From contig NC_081408.1 in the NCBI RefSeq assembly GCF_030272615.1, positions 615,970,476-616,028,475 on the forward strand: a DNA stretch of 58,000 nucleotides, written 5' to 3'. This document shows positions 25,278-37,799 of the stretch, in pieces. The position numbers and the translations under genes were made by a program. Below the pieces are notes generated by a model, which was given only the letters and a program-made list of their open reading frames with translations, was not told where the DNA came from and did not search any database. The first letter of the stretch is position 1. Every line of letters begins with the position of its first letter. The stretch comes from Cryptomeria japonica. Its lineage: Eukaryota > Streptophyta > Pinopsida > Cupressales > Cupressaceae.

Positions 25278-28200
25278 TGGTGCAGGAGCACCTCATTGAT
25301 CTTCAAGCCTCTATGAGGAAAAATATGAGAGTTTTATGTTTTGATGGATTTCAAATGTAAATAAGGTCAACTATGACCATATGTGATGTAATAAGGTCAA
25401 TAAGACCATTAGTTGTGTACTGAAGTCCTAATAGGTGTTGCATAGGCAAGGTTGCTCAAAATTGTCAAATGCTGTCAAAATGTGCTTAAGGTGTCTAAAT
25501 GTTCTAATTTGAATCAAAGTGTGATTTAAAGGTGTTTTTTCACCTATTTGGACCTATTTGTGTCATTTGGAATCATTTAAAATCATAGGTTGGGTCTAGG
25601 AGTTAAAATTTGCAAAACTGCTCACATTGTCAAAAAATGCTCAAAGCAACTTTTGCATTATGAGAGTAATTAGTTGTTAGTTAGTAATACAAATTCAAAA
25701 GGTGGTTGTAAGAGATTCTAACTACCCCCTAAAGGCTTAAATATTCCTTGAATGGTTGGCCATTAAGTTGGATGGGTGATTGTATTGAATTTTGAAGAGC
25801 AATCAATTGAAACATAGACATTTGTTGCACTTTCCTTGTAATTTCCACGTGTAACAGTCTGATCTCAGGCTTGAATCGCATTTATTTATCATTATTTTGT
25901 CTTGAAAACCAATTTGTGATGATACCTTCATGAGTTATTTGCCATATACAATTTTTTTCACGTGATTTGGTTTCATATTGAGGAAGATCCAATATTTTTT
26001 GTAAAAATTGTCATAATCTGATCTAGGGTAAACAGTGACCCTTAAAATGTGATATATTTTATTTGTATTTCCAAATAATCTGAAAAATGGGCATGAATGT
26101 ATATTACAATGTATACTTCCATTTTAAATCATGTTCAGGTGTGTCTCATAAGGTTTGGCATGTTCTAATGAAGATATAGATGATTGTAACAGTGTTTCAG
26201 ACTGGTAAAATTCTGATTTTCGTGTATTGCAAAGACTTACACTCTTTTGTATTGAATAATTATGGTGAAAATATCATATGGTTGGAAATATTATTGATTC
26301 TAATTCCATTTGTTTCAATTCTGATTGATGTTTATTGAGAAGTGAATAAGTTATGACCCTTTTTGTAAGGACAGCCTATTCAGAAAATGATTTCCCAGAA
26401 TTTGTAGTTAGAAAATATGTTGGTACGGCTATGTATGGTCGAGTAAGGTTCTGAAAATTGGTGTGTGGATAGATTATGAAGTTGTCAACAAACTTTATTC
26501 TTTCCAGAAAATATCATTTTATCATTTGAGGGGTCAAATGAAGCAATCTCTAAAGATTGTTCTGAACCTATATGTGACTGTCCTAAAACAAGTTGTTGAC
26601 TACCCTTGAGATAGTGGATTGAGTTGTTGATGATGGTATGATGAAAGAATAATTATCTGGTAGATTACTGAGAGGGGGGGGTGCATCAGTAAACTGAAAA
26701 ACTGATACAAACTTCCCAAACTCAAACTCAATCACACAAAGTAAACTTATCAATAAAATATCACTATCAAGATCAATACTCATAAGAATACTCAACATGA
26801 ACTGGTTAACTGCTATAGCAACTTAACAGTAAATAACATTCAACTTGTAAACATCCAAATGCTTAATCATATATCATGACACTTCATCTCTCAATGCTTC
26901 CAGTTATCATGCCTTATCAGAATAGTTAAGTAGTTAATCAAATCAACAAATAAGATCATAACCACAAAAACATTCACCACATGACACAAATGTTTATACG
27001 TGGAAAACCCAAATAGGTAAAAACCACGATGAGATGAGACTCACAAGATAGCTATCTGAACTCTTTTGAAGTTCTCCCTGTTAGGAGCCAAGCCTTTTAA
27101 AGCTTTTACAATAAGTCATGTTAAGAACTGATCCTGTTAGGAATCACCTGGTTAAGGGATTTACAAATGCCTTGATAAAAAGAAAATACCCTGTTATGAG
27201 TAACCTCGTTAGAGGATTTGAGAATCCAAGCTAATGGACCACCTTGTTAGAGGATTTAAGAAGTAACCAAGCTTGTTAGAGCTTACCCGGTTAGGGGATT
27301 TCAATTCTGCTGTAATTGTTATAAGACAACAGGTTTTTCTTGATCTGTCTGAATAGCACTACATTTGCTTGATCAGATTCTTTTAAGCTTCAATCTGCCT
27401 TTACTCAAACTGTAGATCCATTCTTCGATTAGGCAACCACACACTCAACTGATTTATGCCAACACCTTTTACAAAACAACTTCATCGACCTTAAATACAA
27501 ATCAATTAGGTCGGTAACACAACAAAAACCAAATTCTCTCATAGAGATTACAAACAAATTGGTTCAAGTGTGACCGTTGGATTTACATAACAATCTATAC
27601 ACATTCTTCAAGAAAATTTCAATCACTCCATGATCACCGCTTCATCGGACTTGTAACTCATCACGCACTTTACATTAGATGCAATCCACTTTGCTCATTC
27701 CCTATACAATCAAACAAATGCACCAAAACAATCTGAACTTATCTTTATACAATGACCACACGTGTCACCATCATTACCACTCAACAGATAATAAACCAAC
27801 ATAACCATTTCAGCAAACTTAATCGATTAGGGTTTACCCGTTACATTGCATAGAAAGGGTTTAACCTTATACATCGGTTACCAGTTCAACTCGCATACTT
27901 ATATACCAGTTTAAAACATCTTCCATAAAGCTCTTCCTGTCGATTACAAGACAATATCAATAATAACAACAATATCAGCAATATCATAAATACCATTACC
28001 GGTTCAATTGACATCAATGACAATATAACATATCATTAATGCAATCTTCATGCAAATGCCAACAATTGAGTCTGAGTTTGTAAGGTTGAAATATTGAGTA
28101 GTTTGGCATTTTTTGATGTCAAGGGAGTGTAGAGAAGTATTGTTCCATTCCCATATGAGTTTCTCCAACAAGGGTATTATGATTCCAAATAGGTTGTCCT

Positions 28201-28492
28201 AATTGTTGAATGTGAACCCAATGAGTAGTGTTATGGCAACCGGGTGTGTTGAGCCCTTGAAGGATGTATGAAGGTGTTGAGTCTTGTATGGAGGCATGGA
28301 AGAGAAGTATCATGAAGGGTGTTTGATAATCTTGGGTTGAGGGGTGATGTGTGTTTGTGAGTCAATACAAAGGAAAGGTGTTGATGAATTAGGAGAGTGA
28401 GAGCACCTAATTGATGAAACACACCTACTAGATAGGTGAGTTGGGATAGATTGTCCTTAGTTTGTGAGTTTGTGTGTGGATGATTTGCATCA
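25278..28492 (+). repeat. 5' LTR of the gypsy gag-protease element (interrupted)
   Basis: Own sequence is 25278-26630 plus 28070-28492, about 1,776 bases, matching the 1,771-base right LTR. The insertion at 26631-28064 duplicated GTTGA/ATTGA. Confidence 0.85.
26631..28064 (-). mobile_element. Solo LTR related to the TRG family, inside the gypsy 5' LTR
   Basis: On the + strand it runs TGATGG...CCAACA, flanked by GTTGA (26626-26630) and ATTGA (28065-28069), one transition apart. The uninterrupted partner LTR proves it is an insertion. Its minus strand carries spaced CCTCTAACAAGG/CCCTTAACCAGG repeats, a GTGGTTTTTACC...GGGTTTTCCACGTA motif and a CACCCCCCCCTCTCAGTA end. All three have counterparts in the TRG1 LTR, so it likely comes from a related family. 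No coding capacity. Confidence 0.75.
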
Positions 28493-28495
28493 AAG

Positions 28496-28507
28496 TGGTA
28501 TCAGAGC
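28496..28507 (+). other. Primer-binding site of the gypsy gag-protease element
   Basis: TGGTATCAGAGC, three bases after the LTR end: initiator Met tRNA type. Confidence 0.85.
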
Positions 28508-28562
28508 AAGGGAGTAGATTGTCTAAAGTTTGAGTAAGTGTGGGCAAGGGGTTATAGTCAAG

Positions 28563-30371
28563 ATGCCTCCTAAGAGTGTTGGTACTATCAAAGAGTTGCA
28601 AGAGTTGAAAGAAGAATGCAAGGTTGCAAGAATCATATAATGTTGTGATAGCAAGTCTTGAAGCCTTAGAGTCCAATCAAAGAATGAATGTTGATATAGG
28701 AGATGTGAGTGATGAAGAGGAAGAGGAAGAGGAGTTCCAAGAAGCATAGGAGGAAGAACAAATAGATCTTGAGGAGCAGCAAACACTCAGATTGTTAAAG
28801 TCAATAAAAGGTGATCAGTATAAGGCAAGAGTTGACCTACCTACATATGGTGGGAATCTAAATGAAGAAGAGTTGCTTGATTGGGTAGCAGTCGTGGACA
28901 CATATTTTGAGAGTGAAGATGTGCCAGAGGATCAGAGGGTTAAGGTGGCAAAGACAAAGTTGAAGGGACATGCTCTCCTATGGTGGGACTATGAGCAAGC
29001 AAAAATAAGGAATAAATGAAAGGCAAATATCATCTCATGGGATAGAATGGTGGCAAAACTCAAAGGTAAATGTCTCCCTAGAGACTATGAGGTTCAAATG
29101 TTTAAAAGAATGCAAAGTTTAAAACAAAGGGATCTAGATGTGAAAGCGTATACTGATGAATTTTATAAGTTGAGTATAAGAGTAGGAAGGGCTGAAGATG
29201 AAAATGAAAAGGTGGCTAGGTATCTTGGTGGACTTAGGCTCAATATTCAAGATGAGTTGGTGATCACTAACCCCAAAAGTGTGAAAGAATGTTTCCAATT
29301 GGCACTTACGGCTGAGGAGAAAATCAAAAGAAGGCAAGAAGAAGAGGCAGCAATAATAACAGAGGAAGAGGTGCACTTCCTTCACATAAGCAAACCAGTG
29401 ATGAGCAAGGTGATGCAAGTAAAGGTAAAGAACAATCATTTTCTGATTTTAGAGGTGGATTTGGTAACAATAGAGGCAGATTTGGTAGAGGATCTAATAA
29501 ATTCCTAGGTAGATGTTATAATTGCAATGAATTTGATCATCCTTCTTTTAAATGTCTTAAAAAGGAAGCATCATCATCATCTAAGGTTGATAAAAGGGTT
29601 GCATTTGCACAAGAAGAGGAGGTTGATAGTTCAAAGGTCGTTGAATGTAATTATGAAGCTGGTGAAAGTTTGATGATAAAGAAGACTATCTTGAAGACCA
29701 CACAAGGACAAGAACCCATACAAAGAAGAAGCCTCTTTAGAACAAGGTGTCAATGCAAAGGTAAAGTTTGTACTATTGTTGTTGATTTTGGTTCTACTGA
29801 TAATATGGTTTCCACTGAAATGGTTGAGAAATTGAATTTGGAAAGGATACCTCCTAAGAATCCTTATAGAATTTCTTGGGTTAATGATAATGTTACTTTG
29901 TTGGTGAAGAAACAAGAAAAGGTTGATTTTCAGGTTGATCAGTATAAAGATAGTGTTTTATGTGATATCTTGCCCATGGAATGTAGCCATATTCTACTCG
30001 GTAGACCCTGACAATATGATAACAATACTTGTTATGATGGTAGGAGGAACACTTACACACTTGAAAAAAATGGGGTTAATTATACTTTGTTGCCAATGAC
30101 TGATGATGTCAAGGGTAAGATTAAAATTGTTATGTTTGGTAAGAAGGCACTTTTCAAGGGTGATGAAGTTGCAGCCAATTCAAGGCTAGAGAAGGCTGAA
30201 ACTAGTGACTTGTTTGTAGGGGTAATGATCGGATATGTTATGTTTCCTTTTGTGCAGGTTAAGGACAGCAATTAGCATGAGATTTCAAGTGTTAAGGGGA
30301 AGGTACAGCGGGTAGAGACTGAAGATGTATTGGAAAGGGTGCAAGTGCAAGCACCTCATGACAATTCTTAG
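28563..30371 (+). pseudogene. gag-pro: Gypsy gag-protease, broken
   Basis: ATG at 28563 follows the primer site; frameshifts near 28640 and 29345 and stops at 29017, 30009 and 30273 break the frame. Residues from 28792 to 29330 form a Retrotrans_gag domain, with the words GHALLWWDY, RDYEVQMFKRMQ and VKAYTDEFYKLS. Then comes a Glu-rich tract, an RG/G-rich linker and a knuckle CYNCNEFDHPSFKC (29514-29555). An aspartic protease follows from about 29740 to 30010, with active-site Asp at 29784 in the variant box DFGSTD and the terminal HILLGRP. After that about 360 bases of decayed frame lead to the 3' end. Gag would form the particle and the protease would cleave the polyprotein. Confidence 0.8.
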
Positions 30372-30528
30372 TGTAAACCAATCATGGTGATAGTTTGTAA
30401 TACTTTATGGACTAATATGAAATTGTATTTTGTTTTTTATCCTTTTATTTCAGGTGTTTCAGGTGTGAAACAACAAAAAGGAGTTGGGTTCTCCACATGG
30501 GACACGAGTTCTTTTGTAGGGGGGAGCA

Positions 30529-32299
30529 TGGTGCAGGAGCACCTCATTGATCTTCAAGCCTCTATGAGGAAAAATATGAGATTTTTATGTTTTGATGGAT
30601 TTTAAATGTAAATAAGGTCAACTATGACCATATGTGATGTAATAAGTTCAATAAGACCATTAGTTTTGTATTGAAGTCCTAATAGATGTTGCATAGGCAA
30701 GGTTGCCCAAAATTGTCAAATGTTGTCAAAATGTGCTTAAGCTGTCTAAATGTTCTAATTTGAATCAAAATGTGATGTAAAGGTGTTTTTTCACCTATTT
30801 GGACCTATTTGTGTCATTTGGAGTCATTTAAAATCATAGGTTAGGTCTAGGAGTTAAAATTTGCAAAATTGCTCACATTGTCAAAAAATGCTCAAAGCAA
30901 CTTTTGCATTATGAGAGTAATTAGTTGTTAGTTAGTAATAAAAATTCAAAAGGTGGTTGTAAGAGGTTATAACTGCCCCCTCAAGGCTTAAATAGGCCTT
31001 TAATGGTCGGCCATTAAGTTGGATGGGTGATTGTATTGAATTTTGAAGAGCAATCAATTGAAACATAGACATTTGTTGCACTTTCCTTGTAATTTCCACG
31101 TGTAACAGTCTGATCGCAGGCTTGAATCGCATTGATTTATCATTCTTTTGTCTTTAAAACCAATTCTTGATGATACCTTGATGGGTTATCTTCCATATAC
31201 AATTTGTTTCATGTGATTTCATATTGAGGAAGATCCAATATTTTTTGTAAAAATTGTCATAATCTGATCTAGGGTAAACAGTGACCCTTAAAATGTGATA
31301 TATTTTATTTGTATTTCCAAATAATCTGAAAAATGGGCATGAATGTATATTACAATGTATACTTCCATTTTAAATCATGTTCAGGTGTGTCTCATAAGGT
31401 TTGGCACGTTCTAATGAAGATATAGATGATTGTAACAGTGTTTCAGACTGGTAAAATTCTGATTTTCGTGTATTGCAGAGACTTGCACTCTTTTGTATCG
31501 AATAATTATGGTGAAAATATCATATGGTTGGAAATATTATTGATTCTAATTCCATTTGTTTCAATTCTGATTGATGTTTATTGAGAAGTGAATAAGTTAT
31601 GACCATTTTTGTAAGGATGGCCTATTCAGAAAATAATTTCCCAGAATATGCAGTTAGAAAATATGTTGGTACAGCTATGTATGGTCGAGTAAAGATCTGA
31701 AAATTGGTGTGTGGATATATTATGAATTTGTGAACAAAATTTATTCTTTCCATAAAATTTCATTTTATGATTTGAGGGGTCAAATGAAGCAATCTCTAAA
31801 AATTGTTCTAAACCTATATGTGACTGTCCTAAAACAAGTTGTTGACTACTCTTAAGATAGTGGATTGAGCTGTTAAGTCTGAGTTTGTAAGGTTGAAATA
31901 TTGAGTATTTTGGCATTTGTTGATTTCAAGGGAGTGTAGATAATTATTGTTCCATTCCCATATGAGTTTCTCCAACAAGGGTATTGTGATTCCAAATAGG
32001 TTGTCCTAAATGTTGAATGTGAACCCAATGAGTAGTGTTATGGCAACCGGGTGTGTTGAGCCCTTGAAGGATGTATGAAGGTGTTGAGTCTTGTATGGAG
32101 GCATGGAAGAGAAGTATCATGAAGGGTGTTTGATAATCTTGGGTTGAGGGGTGATGTGTGTTTGTGAGTCAATACAAATGAAAGGTATTGATGAATTAGG
32201 AGAGTGAGAGCACCTAATTGATGAAACACACCTACTAGATAGGTGAGTTGGGATAGATTGTCCCTAGTTTGTGAGTTTTTGTGTGGATGCTCTGCATCA
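30529..32299 (+). repeat. 3' LTR of the gypsy gag-protease element
   Basis: An uninterrupted 1,771-base partner of the split left LTR. The purine tract AGGGGGGAGCA (about 30518-30528) immediately precedes it, and the target duplication ATAGT follows. Confidence 0.88.
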
Positions 32300-32426
32300 A
32301 TAGTAAACCCCATAGCCTTTAGAAATCACAATCAAAATGTATATCACATCTGAAGAGAACGAGTCATGATTGATTGTTATGCAACCTTGGAAGAAAGATT
32401 GATCTAGAAAAGTGTGAGGGTATGCC

Positions 32427-33236
32427 TGTTAATGCATAATAGCTTTGGTAAGATAAATGATTGAATGAGAGATAAATGAAGTCTCTCATTCAATCATTTA
32501 TCATATCGATAACTATGATAAAACCATCAAGCAATTAATTCATCCTTGATAGCCATTCTATATTTGCATATGGGCAACCTATTGATAATCACACTATGTA
32601 TCTTCCTCATGTTCATCTATCTAATGAATCCTGTATTTAGATGAATATCAATTAAACATAAATAATTATGACACCGATTAATATATACCAAATTGAATAT
32701 ATATTATATCGGGTTACATATAATATTATATCGGGGTGCATATAATATATATCGGGTTGCATATAAGGTATATTGGAATGCATATCGGGTGGCAATGTAT
32801 TAGTCACCGATAGTTATCGGTGTGTTAATCTACACCAATAGTTATTGGTTGTCAAGGCTAACACATCGATAACTATCGGCTTTTAGCATTGACAGCCACC
32901 GATATACTATCGGTTGTTAGCGTTGGGTTAATACACCGATTATAATCACCGATTGGCATTTACCATAACATGCTTTTGTTAGTATTAAAAAAAAGGCACG
33001 ATCAAGTAATGTCTTGATCGGTCTTGACCGATCAAGGCATTGCTTGACCGTGCCTCCTTTGTCATATACTTATAGTAAGTGGCATTCTTGAGATAGGACA
33101 TAGAAAATATTAAATGCTCCTCTCATCTGCCACAAGCAAGAAGATAGTTAGATATATACAATAAGAAATTAATAATACAAAATTAGATAATAGAATTATA
33201 ACTTGCATATTGAATGTAAATTGAACATCATTTACA
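32427..33236 (+). repeat. Copia 5' LTR
   Basis: TGTTAATGCATAAT to CATTTACA. It includes a run of ATCGG-containing words (32700-32960), palindromes such as CACCGATAGTTATCGGTG (about 32803-32820) and a 29-bp-arm hairpin (32995-33054). The 16 bases AAGATAAATGATTGAA near 32450 are absent from the 3' LTR. Confidence 0.95.
32995..33054 (+). repeat. Near-perfect 29-bp stem-loop in the copia LTR
   Basis: Arm 32995-33023 (starting GGCACGATCAAG) pairs with 33026-33054 (ending CTTGACCGTGCC) across a two-base loop, with about three non-Watson-Crick positions. The same structure is in the 3' LTR (38352-38380 with 38383-38411). It lies upstream of the sequence leading to the transcript start region, so a regulatory or small-RNA role is possible; that is inference. 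Confidence 0.85.
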
Positions 33237-33248
33237 TGGTATCAGAGC
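33237..33248 (+). other. Copia primer-binding site
   Basis: TGGTATCAGAGC starts immediately after the LTR: initiator Met tRNA type. Confidence 0.92.
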
Positions 33249-33328
33249 TATAGTTAAATCGAACCTCAGGCTATTCAATTTTATGTAAAATTCAAATCAA
33301 GTATATATTCAACATCACAATCCTATCA

Positions 33329-36300
33329 ATGGCTAGCGCTATCAGATTTGAAGACAGACTTGCAGGAGGTGACGATTTCTCCGCATGGAAATTCAGAATT
33401 CAAATGATACTAAAAGATAACAGAGTTGAATCATTCATAAAGACTGAATCCAAAGAACCTAAGACTGAACCTAATCAAGCAATTTGGAGAGAAGGAAATG
33501 AAAAGGCTATCAAAATAATAGTTGATGGGGTAAGGAACAATATTATGCCCATTATAAAGAAACATGAATCAGCCTTCGACATGTTCGAAGCACTTGAAGA
33601 CGCTTTTGAGATATCCAATGTCAGTAGAACCTTGGCTCTAAAAAGAGAGATAAATCATATAATCATGATGAAAGGAGAATCAGTCAACGCCTACTTCATC
33701 CGGATATCTAACTTAAGGGATGAACTAGCAACCCCTGGATAAGAGATCCAAAGCAAAGAATTAACCCTCATTGCTTTAGATGAGTTGCCTAGTATCTGGG
33801 AAACATTCGTCCAAGGCATCAGTGCAAGGGACAACTTTCCAAAATTTGATAGACTAAAGGCTGACTGTCTCCAAGAGGAATCAAGGCAAAATAAGAAAGG
33901 AATCAAACAAAAGAATATAGATGAAGATCTTCAAGTTCTAACTATGAACTCAGACAGAAAGGGCAAGAAGAAGCAATTCAGGAAGAGGAAGAGTCGTCAT
34001 GGCAAGAACTCTTTCAAAAAGGACCTCTCGCAAATTCAGTGTTACAGATGTGACAATTTTGGGCACTATGTTGCCAAATGTCCAGAAAGAGCTAAACAAG
34101 CCACATTTGCCAAATCAGGAAAATCAAAAAGGGAAGAGGACTCCGAGAAGTATGTGCTCTATTCAGCACTCACACGTCAAACATCAAAGAAAGTGAACTC
34201 CTGGGTAATCAATAGTGGCTCATCCAGACACATCACAGGATTCAGAGAAGTACTAGACTTTATGAGAGAGGAAAATGATGAAGAGGTAACCATCGGAGAT
34301 GACTCCACACACCCTATCAAAGGAGTTGGAAACTGCACCATCAAACTGAAGTCAGGTGTATCATTATAACTTGAAGGAGTGCTATATGTTCCAGGCATTA
34401 AGAGGAATCTTGTCTCAATATCAGCACTGGAGGACAATGGATACAGAGTGACACTCATGAACAACAAAGTGTTGGCTTGGCCAAAGAACTCATCTATCAA
34501 GAAAGATAGTACAATTGGTCAAAGACAAGGCTACCTATATGAGCTATGCACAGAGCCCAACTTGGCCCTAATTCATGAAACTACAGATGCCAATAAAATC
34601 TGGCATAGAAGACTAGGCAACCTAAATTTTAGAGCTTTATCATCAATGGAAGACCTTGTCACGGGTCTACCTAAGCTAAAGCAATATCATTCAGGGGCAT
34701 GCATAGGATGTGCCCTAGGCAAAAATACTAAGGGTGCTTTTCAGAGTAGTACTAGGAAAACAAGTAAAGTCTTAGAGTTAATTCATTCTGATGTATGTGG
34801 ACCTATGTCTATAAATTCATTGGGGGGATTTTTGTATTATGTGATATTTGTCGATGACTACTCTAGGAAAACCTGGATCTACTTTCTGAAATGCAAAGAA
34901 TCAGAAGAGATCCTTAATAGGTTTAAAGAATTCAAATCCTTAACAGAAAACTACTCAGGAAACAAAATTAAAACCCTTAGAACTGATAATGGGGGGGAAT
35001 ACACATCAGAATTATTTAAAGAGTTTTGTAAAAATTCAGGGATTAAGAGGGAGTTAACAATACCTTACAACCCTCAACAAAATGGGATAGTAGAAAGGAA
35101 AAATAGGACAATCGTTGAAGCTACCAAAGCTATGATTCTTGATCAGAATCTAAATATCAATCTTTGGACAGAAGCAACCAGCACTACAGTATACATTCAA
35201 AATAGATGTCCTCACTCTCATCTTGAAGACAAGACCCCTGAAGAAGTCTTTACAAAATCAAAACCAGATATAAGCCACCTTAGGATTTTTGGATGTCCAG
35301 TGTATATTCATGTACCTAAGGAGAAAAGATTAAAATTAGAACCCTCTAGAAAGACAGGAATATTTTTAGGATACAGTGAAACCTCCAAAGCCTACAGAAT
35401 ATATATACCCTCCCAAAAGAACATTGAACTAAGTAGGGATGTGATCTTTGAAGAAAACATAGCCTTCAAAAGAGCCTAAAGCTCTCTAGATCCTGAAGTC
35501 CATATTCCTAACCCCGGCTTAGATAGAGATCCTACTCTTGAGCTTCAGAGGGAGAATCCTGAGGAAACTATGAGTGAAACTTTAAGTCCACCTAGAGAAA
35601 ACCTCAAGAAAAGACCAATATGGGCCACCAAAATTGTAGAAAAAGCTCAGAAGTTTGTTGCTCCCTTAGGAACCTTCAGAGAAAGCAAAAGGCCTAATAA
35701 ATTTACTAGCTATGTTGCCCTTATGAATGACCTCTCTAAAGATGAACCAAGCAATGTATCAGATGCACTTCAACATCAAGTATGGAAGGATGCAATGTTT
35801 GAAGAGTATCAATCCATTATGAAGAACGATGTTTAGAAGATTGTTCCTAGACCAACCAAGAAATCTGTGGTTTCATCTAAATGGTTATTCAAAATCAAAC
35901 ATGTTGTAGACGGCAGTATTGAAAAACACAAGGCCAGATTTGTAGCTAAAGGCTTCTCACAAAGGGAAGGAATAGATTATGAAGAAACCTTTGCACCTAT
36001 TTCTAGGTATACCTTAGTAAGAGTTGTATTAGCCATTGCAATAGCAAAGGGATGGAAGGTACACCAAATGAACGTTAAGACAACTTTTCTAAATGGTGAG
36101 ATCTCAGAAGAAGTCTACCTAGAGCAACCTGAAGGCTTTGAAATTCATGACACAGAGTCTCATGTGTGTAGACTCAAGAAAGCTCTCTATGGGCTCAAAC
36201 AGGCTCCCAAGGCATGGTATGAAAGAATAGACACCTATCTCTCAGAACTAGGTTTTTCCAAAAATGATGCAGACCCTAATCTCTACTACAAAAGAAATAA

Positions 36301-37264
36301 AGATGATATGCTAATATTGATCTTATATGTTGATGACTTATTAATCACAGGAAGTGATCAACTCATAAAACAATGCAAGAATGATCTATCTAATGAATTT
36401 GATATGAAGGACTTAGGACTTCTTCATTACTTCCTAGGATTAGAAGTATGGCAAAATTCTGACAACATTATACTAAACCAAGGAATGTACACTTTGGATA
36501 TTTTGAAGAGATTCGCAATGCTAAATTGTAGACCCAAGACCTCTCTTATGGAAACCAAATTACATAAACTTAAAGAAGCAGCAGCAGAGTCACAACCCAC
36601 TGATTCTACTCAATAGAGAGAGATGATTGGGTCCCTGATGTATCTGGTAAATACAAGACCAGATATCCGTTATGCAGTCAATGCTCTAAGTCAGTTTATG
36701 TGTGAACCAAAGGAGATACACCTGGTTGCAGTGAAGCACATTATGAGGTACCTACAAGGTACTCTAAACCTTGGTCTCAAATACAAGAAGGTCGAGATAG
36801 ACTTACATGGATTTACAGATTCAGATTGGGCTGGAAGTGTAACAGACAGGAAAAACACTTTAGGGTGTTGCTTCAGTCTAGGTTCAGCTATGATATCTTG
36901 GATCAGCAGGAAGCAGTCTTCTGTAGCTCAAAGTTCCACCGAGGCAGAATACATTGCAGCATCTATGGCTTCCCGAGAGGCAGTATGGCTCAGGAAGTTA
37001 CTTGTGGGATTGTTTGGAGAACCTATGAAACCCATTGTTATACACTGTGACAATCAGAGTTGCATAAAACTTTCAGTAAACCCAATGTTTAGATCCAAGC
37101 ATATTGAGATTCCATACCACTATGTGTGATATATGGTAGATAGGAATGCAATCCAACTGGAATATGTTTGTACAGGAGATCAAACTGTAGACATTCTGAC
37201 CAAACCCCTTTCCAGAGTGAAAGTTGATCACTTCAGAAAAGGTTTAGGTATGACAGAAAGGTAA
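33329..37264 (+). pseudogene. gag-pol: Copia gag-pol polyprotein gene, single frame with six premature stops
   Basis: ATG 33329 to TAA 37262 is one frame of about 1,311 codons, a normal copia length. Stops at 33740, 34367, 35477 (TAA), 35834, 36614 (TAG) and 37127 (TGA) break it; there is no frameshift. Order: Gag with a DxFSAWKFRIQ start and knuckle CYRCDNFGHYVAKC (34040-34081). The protease box reads NSGSS, so the catalytic Asp is Asn (34211). The integrase zinc motif has its second His as Asn (34619), while the core Asp 34790, Asp 34985 and Glu 35093 are kept. Reverse transcriptase has MNVKTTFLNG with its first catalytic Asp as Asn (36071), but YVDD (36326-36337) intact. RNase H has TDSDWAG and STEAEY. 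It cannot be active. Confidence 0.95.
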
Positions 37265-37408
37265 ATTGCTTTGTAATCTATATTTGCATACCTATAAGAT
37301 GTTTAATGTGTAAACCTCTTTGTCATGCTAGGACAATTTTTTGGATTATATCCCCTAGGTTCACATCTAAGAGGTGATGATGTCTCAAGATAGTGAACAC
37401 TTGTATGG

Positions 37409-37684
37409 GGACATTATAAGGTGATGATCTTATAATGTCCAAACCAGTTATCATGTTTGATCTCTGGTATGTCATGGATGTGCCATGATTGTGTTGTGAT
37501 AAAACATTTGTATAAAGTGTTAGTGCACTTATCACAACTAGGATAAGGTGATAAATTAATCTTTCTCATATGATTATCCTTAAGTGTTGTGTGTAGGCAA
37601 TACTGATATCACATGCTTAGGTGATATCCTACCAATCGTAAGATTGACGTGATGAACTTCAGTATCACGTGTTTAGGTGATACT
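37409..37684 (+). repeat. Cluster of stem-loops between copia pol and the 3' LTR
   Basis: Four perfect inverted repeats: GGACATTATAAG/CTTATAATGTCC (37409-37420, 37429-37440), GTTGTGATAA/TTATCACAAC (37493-37502, 37529-37538), GATATCAC/GTGATATC (37605-37612, 37621-37628) and AGTATCAC/GTGATACT (37661-37668, 37677-37684). The last two share an 8-base loop ending TTAG. They would be in the RNA 3' untranslated region. Confidence 0.85.
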
Positions 37685-37799
37685 ACATACCAAATGATTA
37701 GATGGTATGATTCCCATGAATGACTAAAATGATCACTATCAATTAAATTATGATGCTTGAATATATTGTCTACATTCATCTTACCTAGCTAAGAGGGAG

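Larger units (their letters stand above)
25278..32299 (+). mobile_element. Ty3/gypsy-type element retaining only gag and protease
   Basis: LTRs begin TGGTGCAGGAGCACC and end TTTGCATCA or CTGCATCA. The exact duplication ATAGT lies at 25273-25277 and 32300-32304. The interior (28493-30528) is only about 2 kb. It holds Gag, a zinc knuckle and an aspartic protease, then jumps to the purine tract before the 3' LTR. Reverse transcriptase, RNase H and integrase are absent. A solo LTR splits its 5' LTR. LTR divergence over the first 260 bases is about 4% by eye. Confidence 0.88.

Noticed and set aside
33237-33248. tRNA-like matches at LTR junctions as possible tRNA genes
   Set aside because: Only the 12-base primer complement is present, next to LTR ends; no cloverleaf.
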